Source of the DNA: a virus
Length of the DNA stretch: 23,973 nt
Strand: one strand, 5' to 3'
IMG/VR virus record: IMGVR_UViG_3300042478_002738
Span: 1-23,973 of that record
Shown here: positions 21,228 through 23,973 of the stretch, in pieces
Position numbering within the stretch: the first letter of the stretch is position 1
Layout: every line of letters begins with the position of its first letter
Translations under genes and position numbers: made by a program
Notes under the pieces: generated by a model
The model's input: the letters and a program-made list of their open reading frames with translations, nothing else
Told to the model about the DNA's origin: nothing
The model's database searches: none

Positions 21228-21475
21228 CCACACCACTCTCCCCGGCAGCTCAAGCGGTGTTAGATGCTGTGGCCGCCGCACTTGAGCGCGGGTATTCAGG
21301 CCCAGCCGCATATGACATTGCCGCCGCCGCCCTGCGAGCTGCAGCGGATCAGGTGGTGCCGGACGAGCCCGACTACATGCGCGCCGCTGTCCCTAGCACG
21401 GACTGGTGGGATAAGCATGATTCGATCCGCTCCGAACTTCTCGCCATCGCCAACGAACTCGACCCAACCCCATGA
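21224..21475 (+). CDS. Hypothetical 83-aa helical protein
   Basis: The protein is alanine-rich and helical (PAAQAVLDAVAAALERGYSG, AAYDIAAAALRAAADQV), then acidic with a WWDKHDSIRSELLAIANEL end. The repeated Ala-rich helices resemble small phage accessory proteins that form dimers. ATG at 21224 is within the preceding stop (ATGA), and the end overlaps the next gene likewise. Function unknown. Confidence 0.5.
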   Translation: MTTPLSPAAQAVLDAVAAALERGYSGPAAYDIAAAALRAAADQVVPDEPDYMRAAVPSTDWWDKHDSIRSELLAIANELDPTP

Positions 21476-21675
21476 CACGCACCATCAATGGAGAACGTCG
21501 CTACGGCTGCTGGAGTGGCTGCCCAAACGGAACTGCAGAAGATGCAACTAGGTGCATCGAAGAAGTCTGGTCGAGCGCATGGATCCCTGATCAATGCTGC
21601 CGCAAGCGAGGGCACGGGCCTGATGGCTTGTATTGCAAGCAACATGCCAAAAAACATAACGAGGCAACCCCATGA
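21472..21675 (+). CDS. Small zinc-binding protein, 67 aa
   Basis: Cysteine and histidine spacing (YGCWSGCPNG, then CIEEVW, DQCCRKRGHGPDGLYCKQH) fits one small metal-binding unit. The segment RGHGPDGLYCKQHAKKH is typical of tiny phage zinc proteins as I know them. A competing frame at 21488-21706 lacks such features. ATG at 21472 overlaps the upstream stop, and the end overlaps the next start. Role unknown. Confidence 0.6.
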   Translation: MTRTINGERRYGCWSGCPNGTAEDATRCIEEVWSSAWIPDQCCRKRGHGPDGLYCKQHAKKHNEATP

Positions 21676-21833
21676 CCACACCCCTGTTCACCGCCCTAGC
21701 CCGTAACGCCACCGTCAGGGCCCAGCTCATCGGCGCCACCGGCCACTGCCCCCCGTACTGGCGCGAACTGGCCTCCGCCGCCCACCTGCTGGGCAGCCCG
21801 TGGCGTGAGGCTGAGCGCTTGGGGGGTCGGTGA
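21672..21833 (+). CDS. Hypothetical 53-aa protein
   Basis: Short helical protein starting MTTPLFTALARNATVRAQLI, with HCPPYWRELASAAHLLGS and a charged end. It overlaps both neighbours, the downstream one as TGATG. It has no recognisable family. Coupling and protein-like composition support it. Confidence 0.5.
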   Translation: MTTPLFTALARNATVRAQLIGATGHCPPYWRELASAAHLLGSPWREAERLGGR

Positions 21834-21976
21834 TGCCCCGCCTCTACCACGTCCAGCTAACCACCGGCCCCATCGAGATCTACGCCGTCACCCAGGCCCA
21901 GGCCATTGCATCTGCCCTAGAGCTGGCTGGTCATGGCGCCAGGGTGCTCAAGGTGTGGCGAGAGGGGGAGTGGTGA
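21833..21976 (+). CDS. Hypothetical 47-aa protein
   Basis: The peptide MPRLYHVQLTTGPIEIYAVT then QAQAIASALELAGHGARVLK and VWREGEW has a beta-beta-alpha-beta look similar to tiny phage domains. It starts from ATG at 21833 inside the preceding stop and closes the run of coupled genes. No family known. Confidence 0.5.
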   Translation: MPRLYHVQLTTGPIEIYAVTQAQAIASALELAGHGARVLKVWREGEW

Positions 21977-21979
21977 CGT

Positions 21980-22054
21980 TCAGATCTCCCAGTCACCCCG
22001 CTTTTTCTTCCCGTCGCCCTTGCCTGTGTTGTAGGGCTTGCCGCCTTTGGGCAT
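21980..22054 (-). CDS. Possible 24-aa basic peptide on the opposite strand
   Basis: A very short frame from ATG at 22054 gives a Gly/Lys-rich peptide starting MPKGGKPYNTGKGDGKKK and ending in DWEI. It fills most of the 125-bp gap before the 132-aa gene, antisense to the surrounding operon. Composition is distinctive, not random-looking. No ribosome site is clear. It could also be a chance frame. Confidence 0.3.
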   Translation of the reverse strand: MPKGGKPYNTGKGDGKKKRGDWEI

Positions 22055-22101
22055 GATCTTAGTGCTGCTCTGTTCATTCTATCCACTCACCCCGATTCAC
22101 G

Positions 22102-22500
22102 ATGGCCACCTGTTACGCAATCACTGAAGACGAGTATTCCGATTACAAAGTGCTCGCGGTATTTAGCACAAAAGAATTGGCGGAGAGGGAACTGCCTAAG
22201 TACGGCACGGCACGATACCCGGTTACAGTCGAAGAGTTCCCGTTTGATCCCGAAGTGCCAGCGCCGCCGGCCGGGATGGCGGGGTTTTACTGCAGCACGG
22301 GAATTAGCGGCGACGTGTTTGCAGTCGCCAAAACCCCACACGAAATGGCCGAAAGCAAAAACGTGGGGGCAGTTAAGCTTACGTTTGGCGACAAAAGCTA
22401 CGCCGTCCTTCTCTGGGCCCGCAACGAAGATCACGCTATCAAGATTGCAGCTGAAAAGTTTGCACGGCAAAAGGCGATCGACGCTGGCATCGCCTACTGA
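22102..22500 (+). CDS. Hypothetical 132-aa protein
   Basis: A strand-helix start (ATCYAITEDEYSDYKVLAVF, STKELAERELPKYG) and a later VTVEEFPFDPEV plus AVLLWARNEDHAIKIAAEKF give an alpha/beta look. The gene is less GC-rich than its neighbours, so it may be a moron. ATG at 22102 follows the CCACTCACC leader box (22083-22091), suggesting its own promoter. Its stop abuts the convergent gene at 22501. No family recognised. Confidence 0.6.
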   Translation: MATCYAITEDEYSDYKVLAVFSTKELAERELPKYGTARYPVTVEEFPFDPEVPAPPAGMAGFYCSTGISGDVFAVAKTPHEMAESKNVGAVKLTFGDKSYAVLLWARNEDHAIKIAAEKFARQKAIDAGIAY

Positions 22501-22710
22501 TCACACCCCCGGCTCATCACACTCCGAAGGCCCGCGCCGCGGCTGCTCACTCCCTGCTGGGAGATGCAGTCCGCGGCGTTGGCATTTCCAGCGAAACGCC
22601 CGCAGCGCCGCGTGACGGCTGGCACTAACGGTCTCGACTCCCCACCCTTGGATCAGCCAAACGGGGATCCCGTCGCGGATGACCAGTTCGGTGGTGGGGA
22701 GGTGCTCCAT
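22501..22710 (-). CDS. Hypothetical 69-aa protein
   Basis: MEHLPTTELVIRDGIPVWLI is strand-rich and is followed by a helical basic region (SASRHAALRAFRWKCQRRG) and a polar tail. It is the last gene of the right-hand minus operon, 3 bp after the zinc-ribbon gene. Stop codons of this and the convergent 132-aa gene touch. Function unknown. Confidence 0.5.
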   Translation of the reverse strand: MEHLPTTELVIRDGIPVWLIQGWGVETVSASRHAALRAFRWKCQRRGLHLPAGSEQPRRGPSECDEPGV

Positions 22711-22713
22711 GGC

Positions 22714-23067
22714 TCAGGCTACGTGCCGCCAGGCCCGCCGCCGCACGATCCGAGTGACGTGGTTGGGCGTCACCCCATACCGCTTAGCCAGCACGGCTCT
22801 GGGCGTCCCTGCTGCGGCCTGCTCCCTGAGCCGGCGAATGTCGGCATCGGTGAGCACCGATCGCCCGTTGCTGGCCCCTTGTCGGGCCGGCCGCCGGCGC
22901 CTGACACCAGGAAGCGGCCCCGGAATCCGGCGGCCGCTTTCATAGGTTTCGATTGATCGGGTGAGCTGGCCGCAGTTTTGGCACCGCAGCCAGCGGCGCT
23001 GGCCCTGGGAGATCAACCTAGTGTCCACCACGCGGGTGGTCCCGTTGCACCACTGGCAGGGGAGCAT
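22714..23067 (-). CDS. NrdR-like zinc ribbon fused to a helix-turn-helix
   Basis: This 117-aa protein has an N-terminal zinc ribbon with CQWC (Cys4 and Cys7) and CQNC (Cys29 and Cys32). Between them VVDTRLISQGQRRWLRC closely follows the zinc-ribbon pattern of NrdR, the ribonucleotide-reductase repressor. The ATP-cone of NrdR is missing. Instead an Arg/Pro-rich linker leads to an HTH (LTDADIRRLREQAAAGTPRA, then LAKRYGVTPNHVTRIVRR) of the resolvase type. ATG at 23067 overlaps the dcd stop (TGATG). It likely binds DNA; the position next to a nucleotide enzyme suggests nucleotide-pool or phage gene control. Confidence 0.7.
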   Translation of the reverse strand: MLPCQWCNGTTRVVDTRLISQGQRRWLRCQNCGQLTRSIETYESGRRIPGPLPGVRRRRPARQGASNGRSVLTDADIRRLREQAAAGTPRAVLAKRYGVTPNHVTRIVRRRAWRHVA

Positions 23068-23579
23068 CAGCCCTTGCTGGCGTGAACAGTGGTGTCGCCG
23101 TTGTAGCGGCCAGTCTGCGCATAGCTGGCCCGTGGCCGCTCAGCCATCAGATGGAACACGATCTGCCCGATCTTCATTCCCGGCCACAACCACACGGGCC
23201 ACAGCTGGCGGGAGTTGTGCAGCTCCAGGGTGAGTACAGATCCATGCCAGCCGGGGTCACAGTATCCCGCCATAAGGTGCTCCAGTCCCTCGCGGGCCCG
23301 GCTTGACTTCAACATGAACTGCGCGGCGATGTCATCCGGCAGGTTGAACACTTCCACCGTCTGCGCCAAGACAAACTGCCCCGGCCGCAACTCATAGGGA
23401 TCATCCTGGCTGTGCCGGTGCAGCGGGTACGGCACCAGCTCCGGCGACTGCGCCGATTCGATCAGCAGGGTATCCCCTAGCCGCACATCGAGCGACGCCG
23501 GGTTGATCAACTCGGGGTCGTAGCCGACCACCATGCCGGCTCTGCAGCGCTCGGCGATTTGCCAGTCAGAAATAATCAT
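23067..23579 (-). CDS. dcd: dCTP deaminase (dUTPase superfamily)
   Basis: This 170-aa enzyme should deaminate dCTP to dUTP, feeding dTMP synthesis. It has the family blocks INPASLDVRLGDTLLI (residues 25-40), KSSRAREGLEHL (91-102) with the conserved serine/arginine pair, and DPGWHGSVLTLELHN with the catalytic Glu at about 119. LWPGMKIGQIVF follows, and the C-terminus has RYNGDTTVHAS. The MIISDWQI start at 23579 overlaps the upstream stop by ATGA and suits the family better than longer openings. Bifunctional deaminase/dUTPase activity or plain dUTPase is possible, but the sequence suits Dcd. Confidence 0.85.
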   Translation of the reverse strand: MIISDWQIAERCRAGMVVGYDPELINPASLDVRLGDTLLIESAQSPELVPYPLHRHSQDDPYELRPGQFVLAQTVEVFNLPDDIAAQFMLKSSRAREGLEHLMAGYCDPGWHGSVLTLELHNSRQLWPVWLWPGMKIGQIVFHLMAERPRASYAQTGRYNGDTTVHASKG

Positions 23580-23788
23580 GCCTGAATCAGTGAGGATGAA
23601 AGATGAATCTGCGGCACAAGCCATTCGTGGCCATCGGCATCCACCACGAAGTAGTGCGGCCAGTCGGTGCGGTTACGTTGGACCCTGCTGGTGATGATCG
23701 CCGGCTCCTGCTGGCGACCGGCGATGTAGACGTGATCTCCTGGGCTGAATCGCCAGGGGTTGGCGGTACGGGTGGCGGTTAGAGCCAT
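23576..23788 (-). CDS. Hypothetical 70-aa SH3/KOW-like protein
   Basis: MALTATRTANPWRFSPGDHV is followed by YIAGRQQEPAIITSRVQRNR and HYFVVDADGHEWLVPQIHL. This pattern of short strands around FSPGDHVYI resembles small SH3-like or KOW-type domains that bind nucleic acid or protein. The gene begins inside the preceding partial gene by 10 bp and couples to dcd by ATGA, so all right-hand genes form one operon. Function unknown. Confidence 0.5.
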   Translation of the reverse strand: MALTATRTANPWRFSPGDHVYIAGRQQEPAIITSRVQRNRTDWPHYFVVDADGHEWLVPQIHLSSSLIQA

Positions 23789-23973
23789 GGCGTGGATTTC
23801 CGAGAGAGGATTTCAATCGAGCTGGCATCAGGATGCCGGCGCTCAGCGAACTGGTAGGCCTGCTGTTTGCAGGTGGCGCGGATGGTGCAGCGCATCGGCC
23901 GGCAGCCGGGCCAGTGGATCTGCACCGGCCAGAACCTGGCGCCCGGCTCGCTGGTCCGGGTGATGCCCTCGCC
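23779..23973 (-). CDS. Partial protein at window edge (C-terminal 64 residues)
   Basis: The frame is open to the right edge and ends with TAA at 23779, overlapping the next gene by 10 bp. The visible part has ARFWPVQIHWPGCRPMRC, ATCKQQAYQFAERRHPD and an IEILSRKSTPWL end, with three cysteines in its middle. It reads as genuine protein and is the upstream member of the dcd operon. Its start lies outside the window and it cannot be named. Confidence 0.5.
   Translation of the reverse strand, partial: GEGITRTSEPGARFWPVQIHWPGCRPMRCTIRATCKQQAYQFAERRHPDASSIEILSRKSTPWL

Noticed and set aside
21488-21706. Alternative 72-codon frame over the 67-aa zinc protein
   Set aside because: The 21472 frame has matched ATGA overlaps on both sides and a coherent Cys/His pattern, while this one has neither.
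1-23973. Integrase, attachment site, tRNA, insertion sequence or toxin-antitoxin pair
   Set aside because: None is recognisable. The RHH genes resemble antitoxins, but no toxin-like partner is adjacent.

Overview
The window is phage DNA, either a prophage or a free phage genome. It carries a lambda gpA-type large terminase with a Nu1-like small terminase, a phage primase/DUF3987 helicase, an SF2 helicase, an Erf-type annealase with a PD-(D/E)XK exonuclease, and long runs of very small genes joined by ATGA, TGATG or TAATG overlaps. No integrase, attachment site, tRNA, rRNA or host housekeeping gene is visible. The DNA is GC-rich and many starts lack a clear Shine-Dalgarno sequence. The J-domain protein and several small proteins resemble ones I associate with cyanobacteria and their phages, so a high-GC picocyanobacterial host (Synechococcus/Cyanobium type) is my best guess. 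That is inference, not proof.

Layout. (1) 1-4047, minus strand: packaging and a putative tail or head-completion block. In transcription order it holds an 83-aa protein, a 247-aa gpZ-like candidate, a ParB-like protein with a C-terminal zinc knuckle, a C5 cytosine methyltransferase, TerS and TerL (cut by the window edge). (2) 4065-6977, minus strand: small early-type genes, including a zinc-finger protein, an SH3-like candidate, a PD-(D/E)XK nuclease and a J-domain protein. A terminator closes the J-domain unit. A 21-bp sequence is repeated exactly upstream of two of these genes. (3) About 7047-7340: a non-coding block of roughly 10-bp repeats on both sides of an AT-rich tract that also holds a good promoter. 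It is a candidate replication origin or multi-operator control region. (4) 7364-10087, minus strand: primase/DUF3987 protein behind a ribbon-helix-helix (RHH) gene. (5) 10136-13919, plus strand, divergent from the RHH gene across a perfect operator-like dyad: SF2 helicase, a second RHH, Erf annealase, a P/A/G-tailed ssDNA-binding candidate and the exonuclease. (6) 13895-14086, minus strand: a third RHH. (7) 14340-22500, plus strand: a winged-helix regulator, then a long train of overlapping genes. It includes a 50-aa protein that looks like a collapsed methyltransferase, an intact N6-type methyltransferase with a DUF4942-like end, a fourth RHH, a 790-aa double-GT-B glycosyltransferase, a membrane-anchored HTH miniprotein and many unknown genes of 47-222 aa. 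(8) 22501-23973, minus strand: dCTP deaminase, an NrdR-like zinc ribbon joined to an HTH, and three small proteins, one cut by the edge.

How it fits together. Blocks 3-5 form a replication and recombination module. Block 1 packages DNA. Two methyltransferases, possibly with the glycosyltransferase, could modify DNA, and the right-hand block adjusts nucleotide pools. Four tiny RHH proteins and several dyads or repeats near gene starts suggest layered local repression. The most unusual items are the repeat block at 7047-7340, the tandem glycosyltransferase, the miniature methyltransferase remnant, the TM-HTH protein, the unknown protein between Erf and the exonuclease, and a box (CCACTCRCC) shared by the leaders of six genes.
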